Shown here: piece by piece, positions 17,216-26,740 of the stretch
Layout of the letters: every line of letters starts with the position of its first letter
How positions within the stretch are numbered: position 1 is the first letter of the stretch
The notes under the pieces: model-generated
Told to the model about the DNA's origin: nothing
Databases searched by the model: none
The model's input: only the letters and a program-made list of their open reading frames with translations
From: Dolichospermum sp. LEGE 00240
GTDB lineage: Bacteria; Cyanobacteriota; Cyanobacteriia; Cyanobacteriales; Nostocaceae
Reading direction: 5' to 3'
NCBI RefSeq assembly: GCF_015207875.1
Contig: NZ_JADEVZ010000006.1
Coordinates: 62,001-126,000 of the forward strand
DNA length: 64,000 nt
Position numbers and translations under genes: made by a program

Positions 17216-17704
17216 TCAGTTGTCATTGGTCATTGCTCCCTGCTCCCTGCTCCCTGCCCCCTGCTCCTCTGCTCCTCTGCGTGTATTAATGACCTTGCCT
17301 CTGGCTTTGAGAACTCTGCGGAGTCGGTCCGGACTCAAGTAAACTTGTCGCTCAGATGCTAATTTTTTGGCTAGTTGTTTAGAGTTATAAGTCTGAGGTT
17401 CTTCAACTAGACAGTTTTCTAGGTACTCTAAATCATTTTCTGAATAGCGGGGTTTTCCGCCTCGACCTGGAGCATCCCATAATCCGGCTAAACCCATCTT
17501 TTGCCAACGATGTAGGGTCTGACGGACTGTAGAAACTGCCCAGTTTAAACCTTGAGCAATTTGTTCGTTATTTAATCCACGAGCATTTAACAGTAGAACT
17601 TGAGCGCGGTCTTTTGTCCGCTGAGGAACATCCTTAGCTTTTCTCAACTCTTCTAAAGTTAATTTTTCTTCATCACTTAACAAAATTTTCAGTCGGCATC
17701 CCAT
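17216..17704 (-). CDS. Orphan helix-turn-helix protein of the IS630 orfA type
   Basis: 162 aa. Residues 1-130 form a winged HTH (LNNEQIAQGLNWAVSTVRQT, then GLAGLWDAPGRGGKPRYSE) as in the first frame of IS630-like transposases. No DDE catalytic second frame follows, and no inverted ends were found. The last 20 residues or so (EEQGAGSREQGAMTNDN) are encoded by a run of GGGAGCA-type heptamers plus TGACCAA units, so the original C-terminus has been replaced by repeat-derived sequence. It may be a domesticated regulator or a relic. Confidence 0.7.
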   Translation of the reverse strand: MGCRLKILLSDEEKLTLEELRKAKDVPQRTKDRAQVLLLNARGLNNEQIAQGLNWAVSTVRQTLHRWQKMGLAGLWDAPGRGGKPRYSENDLEYLENCLVEEPQTYNSKQLAKKLASERQVYLSPDRLRRVLKARGKVINTRRGAEEQGAGSREQGAMTNDN

Positions 17705-18456
17705 AATCCTTTTAATCTAAATTAATGTATTTGGTATACTGATGTGTATTTTGGGCGGCATATTTGTCAACATTCCCATGTTAACACATTATTTATGGGT
17801 TTTGTCAAGACTTTATGAGCTTTAATATAATTACAAATATTCTGTATACTCTGTATTTATTAGTGTATTAATATACAACAATAACTTAAATTAAAAATAG
17901 CTTATCTGTTGCCTTCCAGACTTACTATTTCGCTTTTATTGTGTAAACCTACTGAATAGATTTTCCTAGTGTTCAGTCATCGAAAGACAACTTGCGCTAT
18001 TAGCAAGGAACTTGAGTTCCTTGCGGGATGGTTTTTTTTGTTAATTTAACACTAATACCAATGCTCTTGACTCCTGAATTTGAGAAGCGAAAAAAAAGGT
18101 TTGGTGCTATGACCAAACCTCCATAATTGCTGTGCTTAACAACGTACTCAATTAATTTAGTGCTACTCTAGTCACATATCATCTTCCTATGGAATGTGTA
18201 CAAATTGCTCTAATTGTGATAAATCAAGACTGCAACCTATATTGGCGCTGCAAGTATTAGTCTATAGCTATAGAAATTTTTATTTATATATATTTTTAAT
18301 AGTTTTGTAAAGTAACAATTTATTTAACTCAAGTTGCTAGTTATCTCGTTGAGGCTGGTAATGGGTAATTAGTAATAGGTAATTGGTAATAAAAACTAGC
18401 TATTAGCCCGGAAATTGGTTTCCGGGTGGGGATAGAAGCACACAATTAACCCCCAC
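17705..18456. other. Long intergenic region with hairpins; possible small RNA locus
   Basis: No protein gene is seen. It contains a perfect hairpin CAAGGAA-CTTGAG-TTCCTTG (18004-18023), followed 10 bases later by eight T on the plus strand, and a terminator-like hairpin for the minus strand (18090-18120). A 35-bp repeat (18327-18361) recurs at 47150-47184. The text after the sufR stop (TTAGCCCGGAAATTGG, about 18400) is repeat-like. Confidence 0.5.
18090..18120 (-). terminator. Rho-independent terminator, minus strand
   Basis: On the minus strand AGGTTTGGT-CATAGC-ACCAAACCT is followed directly by a run of T. It is about 340 bp beyond the sufR stop, so it either ends a long sufR 3' UTR or terminates a separate small RNA. 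Confidence 0.75.
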
Positions 18457-19128
18457 TTAACTTTTTTGTACTAAATAACCACAACGATGTTCACCATGAA
18501 TTAACCAGTGAGTCCGTTCCACAGTACAATCTGGGAGAATAGCCGCAAACATTTCCAATTCATGACCACAAACGCTGGGAAAAGATTCTGCAACATCAGA
18601 AATGGCGCAGGTATGTTCCACAAAAATAAATCTTTCCGCACCACTAGCATCTGATTCCACAGCGTGAAACTCCGCCATAAAACCTTCAGCCTTTCGCAAT
18701 TCTATCAAAGTTGCAACCCGTTCCCGCAAAGAACCATTACCCACCCGTTCATGATATTCTTGAGCTTTGCGTTCCCACTGTTTCCGTAAAATAGACTTTA
18801 CTTGGTCACGTCCCACAGTTTCCGCCAAGGTGTCCAAGAGAGAAACCGCAAACTCGCCATAACCATCATTTAAGCGGTTAGCACTTTTTTGCAAATGTGA
18901 TCTTCCGCCCCGACTCAAGTGATAAACGTGCTGCGGTCTGCCCATACTCGGCTGTGCTGATACCGAATATATAACTAGCTCCTCCGTCTCTAAATCCTTT
19001 AAATGACGGCGAATCGCTTGGGGACTGACATCGAGAAAGTTCGCCAACTCCACAGCCGTTGCTTGTGAGTGTTTCAATAGATATTCTAGGATATCCTGCT
19101 TAGTTGAGGTCTGCTGGGTAGTCGCCAT
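18457..19128 (-). CDS. sufR: Iron-sulfur cluster biosynthesis repressor SufR
   Basis: 223 aa. An N-terminal DeoR/ArsR-like winged helix (KQDILEYLLKHSQATAVELA, VSPQAIRRHLKDLE) is followed by a cluster-binding domain. Four C-terminal cysteines fit the SufR pattern C-x12-C-x13-C-x14-C (HTCAISD, SVCGHELE, PDCTVE, HRCGYL). SufR binds an Fe-S cluster and represses the divergent sufBCDS operon when clusters are plentiful. Divergent arrangement and operator-like sites in the 237-bp spacer agree with this. Confidence 0.95.
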   Translation of the reverse strand: MATTQQTSTKQDILEYLLKHSQATAVELANFLDVSPQAIRRHLKDLETEELVIYSVSAQPSMGRPQHVYHLSRGGRSHLQKSANRLNDGYGEFAVSLLDTLAETVGRDQVKSILRKQWERKAQEYHERVGNGSLRERVATLIELRKAEGFMAEFHAVESDASGAERFIFVEHTCAISDVAESFPSVCGHELEMFAAILPDCTVERTHWLIHGEHRCGYLVQKS

Positions 19129-19195
19129 CTTCTCTACTAGACGCTTCGCAAACGTCCCAAAATAAAAAACTTTTTTTGTGAAAATTTAACTTAAA

Positions 19196-19254
19196 CAACA
19201 TTGTTGTTGTTAATCTATCGTACAATGAAAACAGATTAAACAACATCTGAATTG
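19196..19254 (+). promoter_or_regulatory. SufR operator sites and suf promoter region
   Basis: Site 1 is CAACATTGTTGTTG (19196-19209), an exact CAAC-N6-GTTG. Site 2 is CAACATCTGAATTG (19241-19254), CAAC-N6-ATTG. Both sit in the sufR-sufB spacer, with a TACAAT -10-like hexamer at 19221-19226 between them. This matches the two-site arrangement known for SufR in Synechocystis; occupancy of the sites would block RNA polymerase. Confidence 0.75.
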
Positions 19255-19365
19255 TTTTAGTCGTTAAACCTATTCTAGCAGTCCTGTTAGGAATTGGTAA
19301 CAGAAACCGGGAATTAGCTTTTTGCAGCCCGTCGCCCGTCCTTTAAAGAGAAAACAAGAGAACCG

Positions 19366-20805
19366 ATGAGCGCCTCCGTCACCACTTTAGTCAACCAACC
19401 TTATAAGTACGGCTTTGTTACCGATATTGAAGCCGATACTATCCCTCGTGGGTTAAGCGAAGATGTTGTTCGCCTGATTTCCGCCAAAAAGAATGAGCCG
19501 GAATTTATGCTGGAATATCGTCTCCGCGCTTATCATCAATGGCTGAAAATGACAGAACCCACTTGGTCTCATGTCCAATATCCGCCTATTAATTATCAGG
19601 ATATTATTTATTATTCCGCACCGAAACAAAAGAAAGCCAAACTCAACAGTTTAGACGAGGTTGATCCGACTTTATTGGAAACCTTTGCCAAATTAGGTAT
19701 TCCTTTAAATGAACAAAAGCGATTAAGTAATGTTGCTGTTGATGCGATTTTTGATAGTGTTTCTGTCGCCACTACATATAAAGAAAAACTTGCCAAAGAT
19801 GGCGTAATTTTCTGTTCTTTTTCGGAAGCTTTACAAGAACACCCAGAACTGATTAAAAAATATTTGGGTAGCGTTGTTCCCATTGCTGATAATTATTTCG
19901 CAGCTTTAAATGCGGCTGTATTTAGTGATGGCTCTTTCGTCTATATTCCCAAGGGCTTAAAATGTCCGATGGAATTGTCTACCTATTTCCGCATTAATAC
20001 CGGAGATACTGGACAATTTGAACGGACTTTAATTGTCGCCGAAGAAGGAAGTTATGTTTCTTATTTAGAAGGTTGTACAGCGCCAATGTACGACAGCAAC
20101 CAATTACACGCTGCGGTTGTGGAATTGGTAGCTTTAGATAATGCGGAAATTAAATATTCTACTGTGCAAAACTGGTACGCTGGGGATGCAAATGGTAAAG
20201 GTGGAATTTACAACTTTGTGACTAAACGTGGTTTGTGTCAAGGTGTCAATTCTAAGATTTCTTGGACTCAAGTAGAAACCGGTTCAGCTATTACTTGGAA
20301 ATATCCTAGTTGTGTTTTGATTGGTGATAATTCTGTCGGTGAATTTTACTCCGTTGCATTAACAAATCATCAGCAGCAAGCTGATACTGGAAGTAAGATG
20401 ATTCACGTGGGGAAAAATACCCGCAGTACTATTATTTCTAAAGGTATTTCTGCTGGTAAATCTAGCAATAGTTACCGGGGTTTGGTGAAGATTAATCCTA
20501 CTGCTAAGGGTGCGAGAAATTATTCTCAATGTGATTCGATGTTGATTGGGGATAATGCTCAAGCTAATACTTTTCCTTATATTCAAGTTCAGAATAATAC
20601 GGGTAAGGTCGAACATGAGGCTTCTACTTCTAAAATTGGTGAAGATCAATTGTTCTTTTTTGCTCAACGTGGTATTTCTTCGGAAGATGCTATTTCAATG
20701 ATGATTAGCGGTTTCTGTAAGGATGTTTTTAATCAGCTTCCTATGGAGTTTGCTGTTGAAGCTGATAAGTTGTTGAGTTTGAAGCTGGAAGGTAGTGTTG
20801 GTTAG
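19366..20805 (+). CDS. sufB: Fe-S cluster assembly scaffold SufB
   Basis: 479 aa, normal length. Characteristic segments are [39 protein letters not shown], and near the C-terminus [18 protein letters not shown] followed by [14 protein letters not shown]. SufB with SufC and SufD forms the scaffold on which clusters are assembled before transfer to apo-proteins such as photosystem I subunits. The start at 19366 is preceded by AAAGAGAAAA. First gene of the suf operon; sufC follows after a 55-bp repeat-containing gap. Confidence 0.96.
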   Translation: MSASVTTLVNQPYKYGFVTDIEADTIPRGLSEDVVRLISAKKNEPEFMLEYRLRAYHQWLKMTEPTWSHVQYPPINYQDIIYYSAPKQKKAKLNSLDEVDPTLLETFAKLGIPLNEQKRLSNVAVDAIFDSVSVATTYKEKLAKDGVIFCSFSEALQEHPELIKKYLGSVVPIADNYFAALNAAVFSDGSFVYIPKGLKCPMELSTYFRINTGDTGQFERTLIVAEEGSYVSYLEGCTAPMYDSNQLHAAVVELVALDNAEIKYSTVQNWYAGDANGKGGIYNFVTKRGLCQGVNSKISWTQVETGSAITWKYPSCVLIGDNSVGEFYSVALTNHQQQADTGSKMIHVGKNTRSTIISKGISAGKSSNSYRGLVKINPTAKGARNYSQCDSMLIGDNAQANTFPYIQVQNNTGKVEHEASTSKIGEDQLFFFAQRGISSEDAISMMISGFCKDVFNQLPMEFAVEADKLLSLKLEGSVG

Positions 20806-20860
20806 TTTTTTTAACGAACCGCAGAGACGCAGAGTACGCAGAGGAAGAGAGGAAGAAAAG

Positions 20861-21646
20861 ATGATTGTTGAGAATAGTGATTTGATTTTGTCGGTTAAGG
20901 ACTTGAAAGCGGAAGTTGATGGAACTCCAATTTTAAAGGGTTTAAATTTGGATATTCGCGCTGGTGAAATTCACGCGATTATGGGTCCAAATGGCTCTGG
21001 AAAGAGTACCTTTTCTAAGGTGTTAGCGGGACATCCAGCTTATACTGTGACTGGTGGTGAGGTGGTTTTCCAAGGTGCAAATCTTTTGGAAATGGAAGCA
21101 GCGGAAAGAGCTAGAGGTGGTGTATTTTTGGCTTTCCAATATCCTCTAGAAATTCCCGGTGTGAGCAATTTGGATTTTTTACGAGTTGCTTATAATTCTC
21201 GTCGCAAAGCTCAAGGTTTGGAAGAGGTTGACGCTTTCGATTTTGATGATTTGGTTGAGGAAAAGTTAGAAGTTGTGAAGATGAATTCTTCTTTTCTAAA
21301 TCGCAGTGTGAATGAGGGTTTTTCTGGTGGGGAAAAGAAGCGGAATGAAATTCTGCAAATGGCGATTTTAGAACCAAAGTTAGCGATTTTGGATGAAACT
21401 GATTCTGGTTTGGATATTGATGCTCTGAAAATTGTCGCTAATGGGGTTAATCAGTTAACTAATGCTGAAAATGCGACAATTATGATTACTCATTATCAGC
21501 GTCTTCTTGATTATATTGTTCCTGATTTTGTTCATGTGATGGCGCGAGGACAAATTATTAGAAGTGGTGGTAAGGAGTTGGCGCTTGAGTTGGAATCTCG
21601 CGGTTATGATTGGGTGTTGGAAGAAGCTTTAGGAGTGGGTGTATAA
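20861..21646 (+). CDS. sufC: Fe-S cluster assembly ATPase SufC
   Basis: 261 aa ABC-type ATPase with Walker [10 protein letters not shown], the modified signature [14 protein letters not shown], Walker [12 protein letters not shown] and switch His MITHYQRLL. It energises the SufBCD scaffold. I place the start at ATG 20861, just after the purine-rich stretch GGAAGAGAGGAAG. An upstream in-frame ATG at 20795 would add 22 residues encoded by a CGCAGAGACGCAGAG-type repeat and is not credible. sufD begins 2 bp after the stop. Confidence 0.95.
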   Translation: MIVENSDLILSVKDLKAEVDGTPILKGLNLDIRAGEIHAIMGPNGSGKSTFSKVLAGHPAYTVTGGEVVFQGANLLEMEAAERARGGVFLAFQYPLEIPGVSNLDFLRVAYNSRRKAQGLEEVDAFDFDDLVEEKLEVVKMNSSFLNRSVNEGFSGGEKKRNEILQMAILEPKLAILDETDSGLDIDALKIVANGVNQLTNAENATIMITHYQRLLDYIVPDFVHVMARGQIIRSGGKELALELESRGYDWVLEEALGVGV

Positions 21647-21648
21647 TC

Positions 21649-22977
21649 ATGACTATTGAAGTTTCTCCCAGTTCTATTTCTGATTCTTTTTTGGACAGAG
21701 ATGCTTTTTTAACTGGGTTGTTAAATCAGGTAACTGGATCGGAAAAAGATGATTGTTTGCAGCAACTTCGTGATGGTGCTGTTAAATGGGTTCGTCATTC
21801 TGTTATTCCCAATACCCGCGATGAAGAATGGCGATTTACTGATTTATCACCTTTGAAACAGATAGATTTTAAGTTGGGGATGTTTCAGGAAATATCTTTA
21901 GAATCTGATATTTTATCTGAAGTTTCTCAGCGATTAGTATTTGTTAATGGTGTTTACTCACCTGATTTATCTCATACTGAAGATTTACCTGCTGGTTTGA
22001 AAGTTGGTAATTTGGATGTTTTATCTGATGAGGTTGCACAGCAATATTTAGCGCAATCTGAGGGAACAAGGGAAGTTTTTACGGCTTTAAATACTGCGGC
22101 TTTAAATGATGTCGCTGTGGTGTGGGTTGGTAAAAATGTGGTGGTGGAAACTCCCATTCATTTACTTTTTGTTTCTGTTTCTGGTGAGTCTGCGACTATT
22201 TCCCAACCTCGTGTTTTAGTCGTCGCTGAAAGTAATTCTCAGGTGGGTTTGATTGAGGAATATACGAACCACAGAGACACGGAGAACACAGAGAAGGAAG
22301 TGTATTTTACTAATGGGGTAACGGAAATCTGGGTAAATGAAAATGCTCAGGTGAGTCATAATAGGGTTGTTCGGGAAGGTGCAGCGGCTTTTCATGTGGG
22401 GAAAACTGCTGTTACTCAGGCACGATATAGTCGTTATAGTTGTAATGCGGTGACGGTTGGGGGGAGAATCTCTCGTCACAATTTGGAGATTTTGCAAACT
22501 GGTGAACAAACGGAAACGACCCTGAATGGTTTAACTGTGATTGGTGATAATCAATTGGCTGATACTCACAGTGCTTTATCTTTGAATCATCCACATGGTG
22601 TGAGCAAACAGTTACACAAGTGCATTATAGGCGATCGCGCTCATGGTGTCTTCAATGGTAAGGTTTTTGTTCCTAAACCGGCACAGTTAACTAACGCTTC
22701 TCAATTAAATCGCAATTTGCTGTTATCATCTAAGTCGAGAATTGATACCAAACCTCAATTAGAAATTACTGCTGATAATGTTAAATGCGCTCATGGTGCT
22801 ACTGTCAGTCAGTTAGAGGATGATCAAATATTCTATCTGCAAAGTCGCGGTATTGATGAAAATAATGCGCGGAAATTATTAGTTAATGGTTTCGCAATGG
22901 AAGTTATTAACTTTATTCCTGTTGCTTCTTTACGTGAGAGTTTGTTGAAAACTGTTACAAGTCTCACGAATAAGTAG
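21649..22977 (+). CDS. sufD: Fe-S cluster assembly protein SufD with repeat-derived insert
   Basis: 442 aa from ATG 21649. The beta-helix SufD core is visible: DEEWRFTDLSPLK, QVGLIEEY, EIWVNENAQVSHNRVVREG, and the C-terminal KCAHGATVSQLEDDQIFYL followed by SRGI. SufD partners SufB and SufC and is needed for iron acquisition by the scaffold. Residues 206-217 (TNHRDTENTEKE) are an in-frame insertion encoded by a dispersed ACAGAGACACGGAGA-type repeat, exactly after LIEEY in a conserved strand. The protein otherwise looks intact. An earlier in-frame ATG at 21610 lies inside sufC. Confidence 0.94.
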   Translation: MTIEVSPSSISDSFLDRDAFLTGLLNQVTGSEKDDCLQQLRDGAVKWVRHSVIPNTRDEEWRFTDLSPLKQIDFKLGMFQEISLESDILSEVSQRLVFVNGVYSPDLSHTEDLPAGLKVGNLDVLSDEVAQQYLAQSEGTREVFTALNTAALNDVAVVWVGKNVVVETPIHLLFVSVSGESATISQPRVLVVAESNSQVGLIEEYTNHRDTENTEKEVYFTNGVTEIWVNENAQVSHNRVVREGAAAFHVGKTAVTQARYSRYSCNAVTVGGRISRHNLEILQTGEQTETTLNGLTVIGDNQLADTHSALSLNHPHGVSKQLHKCIIGDRAHGVFNGKVFVPKPAQLTNASQLNRNLLLSSKSRIDTKPQLEITADNVKCAHGATVSQLEDDQIFYLQSRGIDENNARKLLVNGFAMEVINFIPVASLRESLLKTVTSLTNK

Positions 22978-22988
22978 GCGATTGAAAA

Positions 22989-23104
22989 GGCGATTAGAAA
23001 TCGCGGCTATACAAACAAAGTCCGCCTTCGCGGACTCAAGACAAATTAATAAATTAAACCCATGAAGATGGGTTTCGCCTGTGTAGCTGCGATTTCCAAT
23101 CGCC
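22989..23104 (+). repeat. 116-bp palindromic element between sufD and sufS
   Basis: Ends GGCGATTAGAAATCGC / GCGATTTCCAATCGCC form a 16-bp inverted repeat with one mismatch. Internal hairpins are TCCGCCTTCGCGGA and AACCCATGAAGATGGGTT. A second copy, inverted and diverged, lies at 24427-24542 with the same length. In the suf mRNA it would fold into a branched structure and could alter transcript stability or read-through into sufS. Confidence 0.8.
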
Positions 23105-23146
23105 TGGTGTAATTAAACCTAAAAACTCCTGAAATCTTTATTCAAA

Positions 23147-24412
23147 ATGGTCATCACTTCTACCAAATCTCTCGCTGATAAAGTTCGCGCTGACTTCCCG
23201 ATTTTACATCAGGAAGTTCACGGTAAACCCCTGGTTTATCTCGATAATGCGGCTACTTCTCAGAAGCCTTTAGCTGTATTAAATGCTTGGCGTGATTATT
23301 ACGAACAATATAATTCTAATGTCCATCGTGGCGCACATTTTCTCAGCGGCAAGGCTACTGATGCTTATGAGGGTGCGCGTGATAAAATTGCTAAATTCAT
23401 TAATGCCAAATCCCGCCAAGAAATTGTTTACACTCGCAATGCAACTGAGGCTATAAACCTAGTCGCTTACAGTTGGGGAATGAACAATTTACAGCCAGGA
23501 GATGAAATTATTCTCTCGGTTATGGAACACCATAGTAATATTGTTCCTTGGCAATTTGTGGCTCAAAAAACGGGTGCGGTTTTGAAGTTTGTCGAATTAA
23601 CACCGGCAGAAACTTTTGATTTGGAACAGTTTAAAAACTTGATTTCTGACAAAACAAAACTGGTGTCTATCGTGCATATTTCTAATACTTTGGGTTGCAT
23701 AAATCCAGTTAAAGAAATCGCCGAAATTGCTCACAGATACGGTGCGAAGTTCTTACTTGATGCTTGTCAAAGTGTCCCCCATACTCCCATTGATGTTCAA
23801 TCACTTGACTGTGATTGGTTGGTGGCTTCTGGACATAAAATGTGCGCTCCCACTGGCATTGGCTTTTTATATGGTAAGCTGGAATTATTGGAAGCAATGC
23901 CGCCATTTTTCGGTGGTGGTGAGATGATTGCAGAGGTATTTTTAGACCATTCTACCTACGCAGAATTACCCCACAAATTTGAAGCTGGTACTCCGGCTAT
24001 TGGGGAAGCGATCGCCCTTGGTGCCGCTATAGATTATCTTACTAATATTGGTATGGATAAAATCCATGCCTATGAAGCCGAATTAACTGCCTATTTATTC
24101 GCGCAATTAGGGCGAATACCCCAAATTAGAATCTACGGACCAAAACCTAATGCTCAAGGGGAAGGGAGAGCCACATTAGCAGCTTTTACGGCAGAGGGTG
24201 TCCACCCTAATGATTTAGCAACTTTGTTAGATCAAGAAGGTATTGCAATTCGTTCTGGACACCATTGTACTCAACCATTACACCGTTATTTAAGTTTATC
24301 AGGAACTGCACGGGCAAGTTTATCTTTTTACAATACCCGTGAGGAAATTGATGTTTTCATCAAAGCATTGAAGGAGACTTTGGACTTTTTTGCTGGTGTG
24401 TTTGGCGATTGA
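23147..24412 (+). CDS. sufS: Cysteine desulfurase SufS (group II)
   Basis: 421 aa, PLP-dependent. The N-terminus [20 protein letters not shown] leads to DNAATSQKP; the PLP lysine is in [15 protein letters not shown]; the persulfide-forming Cys is in [11 protein letters not shown]. It mobilises sulfur from cysteine and delivers it, normally via SufE, to SufB. Last gene of the suf operon, separated from sufD by a repeat element. Length is typical for cyanobacterial SufS. Confidence 0.95.
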   Translation: MVITSTKSLADKVRADFPILHQEVHGKPLVYLDNAATSQKPLAVLNAWRDYYEQYNSNVHRGAHFLSGKATDAYEGARDKIAKFINAKSRQEIVYTRNATEAINLVAYSWGMNNLQPGDEIILSVMEHHSNIVPWQFVAQKTGAVLKFVELTPAETFDLEQFKNLISDKTKLVSIVHISNTLGCINPVKEIAEIAHRYGAKFLLDACQSVPHTPIDVQSLDCDWLVASGHKMCAPTGIGFLYGKLELLEAMPPFFGGGEMIAEVFLDHSTYAELPHKFEAGTPAIGEAIALGAAIDYLTNIGMDKIHAYEAELTAYLFAQLGRIPQIRIYGPKPNAQGEGRATLAAFTAEGVHPNDLATLLDQEGIAIRSGHHCTQPLHRYLSLSGTARASLSFYNTREEIDVFIKALKETLDFFAGVFGD

Positions 24413-24426
24413 GAATAGGTAAAACG

Positions 24427-24542
24427 GGCGGTTAGAAACCGCGTCTACACAGGCAAAACCCACCTGCGTGGGTTTCAATCCTTGATTTTTCCTTAGTCCG
24501 CGCAGGCTGACTTTGTTTGTGTAGCCGTGAACTCCATGCGCC
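24427..24542 (-). repeat. 116-bp palindromic element downstream of sufS
   Basis: Inverted and diverged copy of the element at 22989-23104. It keeps the ends (GGCGGTTAGAAACCGCG on the left), AACCCACCTGCGTGGGTT, CTTAGTCCGCGCAGGC and the GTGTAGCC stretch. It may act as the operon's 3' structure. Confidence 0.75.
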
Positions 24543-24720
24543 AGGGCTTAAGTTGACACCATTAAACTTTTGCTTTACCCCTACCCGCATAATCTTAGCA
24601 GTATTGTATTGAATCCTAACCCTAATTAGAATGTTGCATATACATATACAAAGTTAGTAATTTCTAGGAAAATATGCCATAACAGAAGCGAAGATACTCC
24701 GATAATTATGGTGTCTATAG

Positions 24721-25185
24721 ATGAAATATTCTCAGATTCAATTTAGCCAAAGCCTTGCGGATATTGATCTTTTCCAACTCCAAGAACTGTTTAATCTGGC
24801 TGCTTTTTGGGCAAAAGGACGTAGTATTAAGGATTGGGGTATAGCTCTTGCTAACAGTGAACCTGTTATTTCTATCTGGGATAGGGAATTATTAATTGGT
24901 TTTGCTAGAGCCACCTCTGATGGCATCTATCGCGCTACAATTTGGGATGTTGTCATTCATCCAGATTATCAAGGTAACGGTTTGGGTAGCAAGTTGGTGG
25001 AAACGGTTTTAAGTCATCCCCGAATGCAGAAGGTGGAGCGTGTATACTTAATGACAACGCACCAACGGGAATTTTATGAAAAGATTGGTTTTCGAGTCAA
25101 TAATACCACGACAATGGTTTTAGATCATCAATCTGATTTTGAGGCTTTTGTCAGTGAAGAGATTTGTTTGCAAGAGTCTCTATAG
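24721..25185 (+). CDS. GNAT family N-acetyltransferase
   Basis: 154 aa. The acetyl-CoA-binding motif A is VVIHPDYQGNGLGSKLVE (residues about 79-96), followed by RVYLMTTHQREFYEKIGFRV, the usual end of the GNAT fold. The substrate is unknown. The 3' end overlaps the convergent histidine-kinase-like gene by about 35 bp. A 178-bp gap upstream holds no further gene. Confidence 0.85.
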   Translation: MKYSQIQFSQSLADIDLFQLQELFNLAAFWAKGRSIKDWGIALANSEPVISIWDRELLIGFARATSDGIYRATIWDVVIHPDYQGNGLGSKLVETVLSHPRMQKVERVYLMTTHQREFYEKIGFRVNNTTTMVLDHQSDFEAFVSEEICLQESL

Positions 25186-26059
25186 GCATGGATATTTGCA
25201 GCCTAGTTAACTGCGATGTTGCTTCCTGGTTGGTGGGAAAAGGCAAAATTTCTAATTTTCCTCCCATCAATTCTACCAAACGTTGATTGAGTGAAAGTTT
25301 CATTCCAGGTGACAAATCTATATTTTCCTGAGTTGTTTGAGGTTCTGATTTCATCAAATCTAGAGATTCATTTGTGATTACTGTATCAGTGGGTACGTCC
25401 AACCAAATATTGGCAAAATTACCTGGAGATTGTAAGTTGCTAGAAAGATGTATATTCCCTTCTTCCATGTTAGCAACTGTTGTATCTATCAAATTTATTA
25501 ATACTTGTTTAAGCCAATTGTAATCTGTCAAAATTTGAATTTCTGGATCTGAGGGTGATAAAATAAAGGGATAATTGCGGTTAACCGCTAGTAAATAAGT
25601 TAGTTCATAAACTTCCTGGAGAAATTCACTTAATTGTAAAGCCTGAATATCTAATTTATTTCTACCCGATTCAATTTTGGAAACATCGAGAATTTCATCA
25701 ATTATTTTTAATAATTTCAGAGATTTTTCGTAAGCTTGTTGGACAAATTCTCGCTCTTCTTGGGGATTTTCACACAAATCGGCCAAAATCAGTTGATGTA
25801 AACCCATTATACTCCCTAAAGGCGATCGCAATTCATGACCAATCCTAGCTAAAAAACCCCCTTGAAATCGGCTCATCTCCCGCGCCTGATAGTAGGCTAA
25901 TTGGGTTTGCTCTAATTCTGCCAAAAGTGGGTTTTCTTGCTGTTGTGGAGCATTTTTAACGGGAATGGATGCAAATTTGCTAGGCTGAAGGAATAATCTA
26001 CAAAAACCTATTCCTAATCCTATTCCCGCGCCTAAATATAGCCAGTTACTAAAATTCAT
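25151..26059 (-). CDS. Membrane-anchored sensor histidine kinase with degenerate ATPase domain
   Basis: 302 aa. One N-terminal membrane segment (residues 5-24) is followed by a short linker and a HisKA dimerisation domain with the phospho-acceptor in RIGHELRSPLGSIMGLHQ (His75). The C-terminal HATPase-like region has an N-box relic (WLKQVLINLIDTTVAN) and the ending LNQRLVELMGGKLEI, but no DxGxG or GxG ATP-lid motifs can be found. It has no periplasmic or PAS sensor domain. It may be a phosphotransfer or scaffold protein. Overlaps tsaC by 11 bp, so the two are translationally linked. Confidence 0.75.
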   Translation of the reverse strand: MNFSNWLYLGAGIGLGIGFCRLFLQPSKFASIPVKNAPQQQENPLLAELEQTQLAYYQAREMSRFQGGFLARIGHELRSPLGSIMGLHQLILADLCENPQEEREFVQQAYEKSLKLLKIIDEILDVSKIESGRNKLDIQALQLSEFLQEVYELTYLLAVNRNYPFILSPSDPEIQILTDYNWLKQVLINLIDTTVANMEEGNIHLSSNLQSPGNFANIWLDVPTDTVITNESLDLMKSEPQTTQENIDLSPGMKLSLNQRLVELMGGKLEILPFPTNQEATSQLTRLQISMPIETLANKSLH

Positions 26060-26633
26060 AATTATCTAATTTAATACTACCTTGTCGTAAAATCTGCCAA
26101 TTTTTCCCTGTCCATTTAGCAACGGTGGAAGGTATTCCCAAACCTTGGTATTCCGTTGATTCTAATGTTAAAACCTCTGGAAATTGAGCTTCTATAGCTG
26201 CTTTGGTTTCTAAAGCTGGTTGTCCTGATAAATTAGCGCTAGTTGTCGCCATTGGACCAGTTTGTGCCAAAATAATTTGAGCAACTGGATGATTGGGGAC
26301 GCGAATTCCAATAGTGGTCGGTTCAAGAGGATTCATGACAGTGGGAATTTTGTCACTAGCTGGTAAAACTAAAGTTAATGCACCTGGCCAATATTGATTA
26401 ACAATTTTTTGCCAGGTTTGATATTCTCTTTGGCTACCTTGAACATAATCCCATAAATCTTCAGCTTTGGCAGCCATTAAAATTAAAGGTTTATCAAAAC
26501 TGCGTTGTTTCGCAGCATAAATTAATTCTGCTTGTACTGGTATGGTGGCTAATGCAGGAACTGTATCTGTAGGGAAACTGATGAGTTTTCCCGCTTTTGC
26601 AGATTCTATCAGGACTGATAACGAAAGGTTCAT
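26049..26633 (-). CDS. tsaC: Threonylcarbamoyl-AMP synthase (YrdC/Sua5 domain)
   Basis: 194 aa. The family start SLSVLIESAKAGKLISFPTD followed by TVPALA, the RSFDKPLILMA segment, and TGPMATTSANLSGQPA with the conserved SANLSG are all visible. The enzyme makes threonylcarbamoyl-AMP for t6A37 modification of tRNAs reading ANN codons. Essential, cytoplasmic. The downstream histidine-kinase-like gene overlaps its end. Confidence 0.9.
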   Translation of the reverse strand: MNLSLSVLIESAKAGKLISFPTDTVPALATIPVQAELIYAAKQRSFDKPLILMAAKAEDLWDYVQGSQREYQTWQKIVNQYWPGALTLVLPASDKIPTVMNPLEPTTIGIRVPNHPVAQIILAQTGPMATTSANLSGQPALETKAAIEAQFPEVLTLESTEYQGLGIPSTVAKWTGKNWQILRQGSIKLDNYEF

Positions 26634-26694
26634 AAAGATGGTTTTTCTGCCGGTGTTTTGAGTTAGGGATAATTTTTTTTGATATTATTATTTT

Positions 26695-26727
26695 AGATCC
26701 CCGACTTCTTGAAGAAGTTGGGGATCT
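26695..26727. repeat. 33-bp hairpin between tsaC and putA
   Basis: AGATCCCCGACTTCTT and its near complement surround a minimal loop. The same arm sequence occurs at 40456-40520, where the two arms are 35 bp apart. No T-run follows, so it is a REP-like unit that may double as a weak terminator of putA. Confidence 0.75.
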
Positions 26728-26740
26728 GTGTAGGATATAG

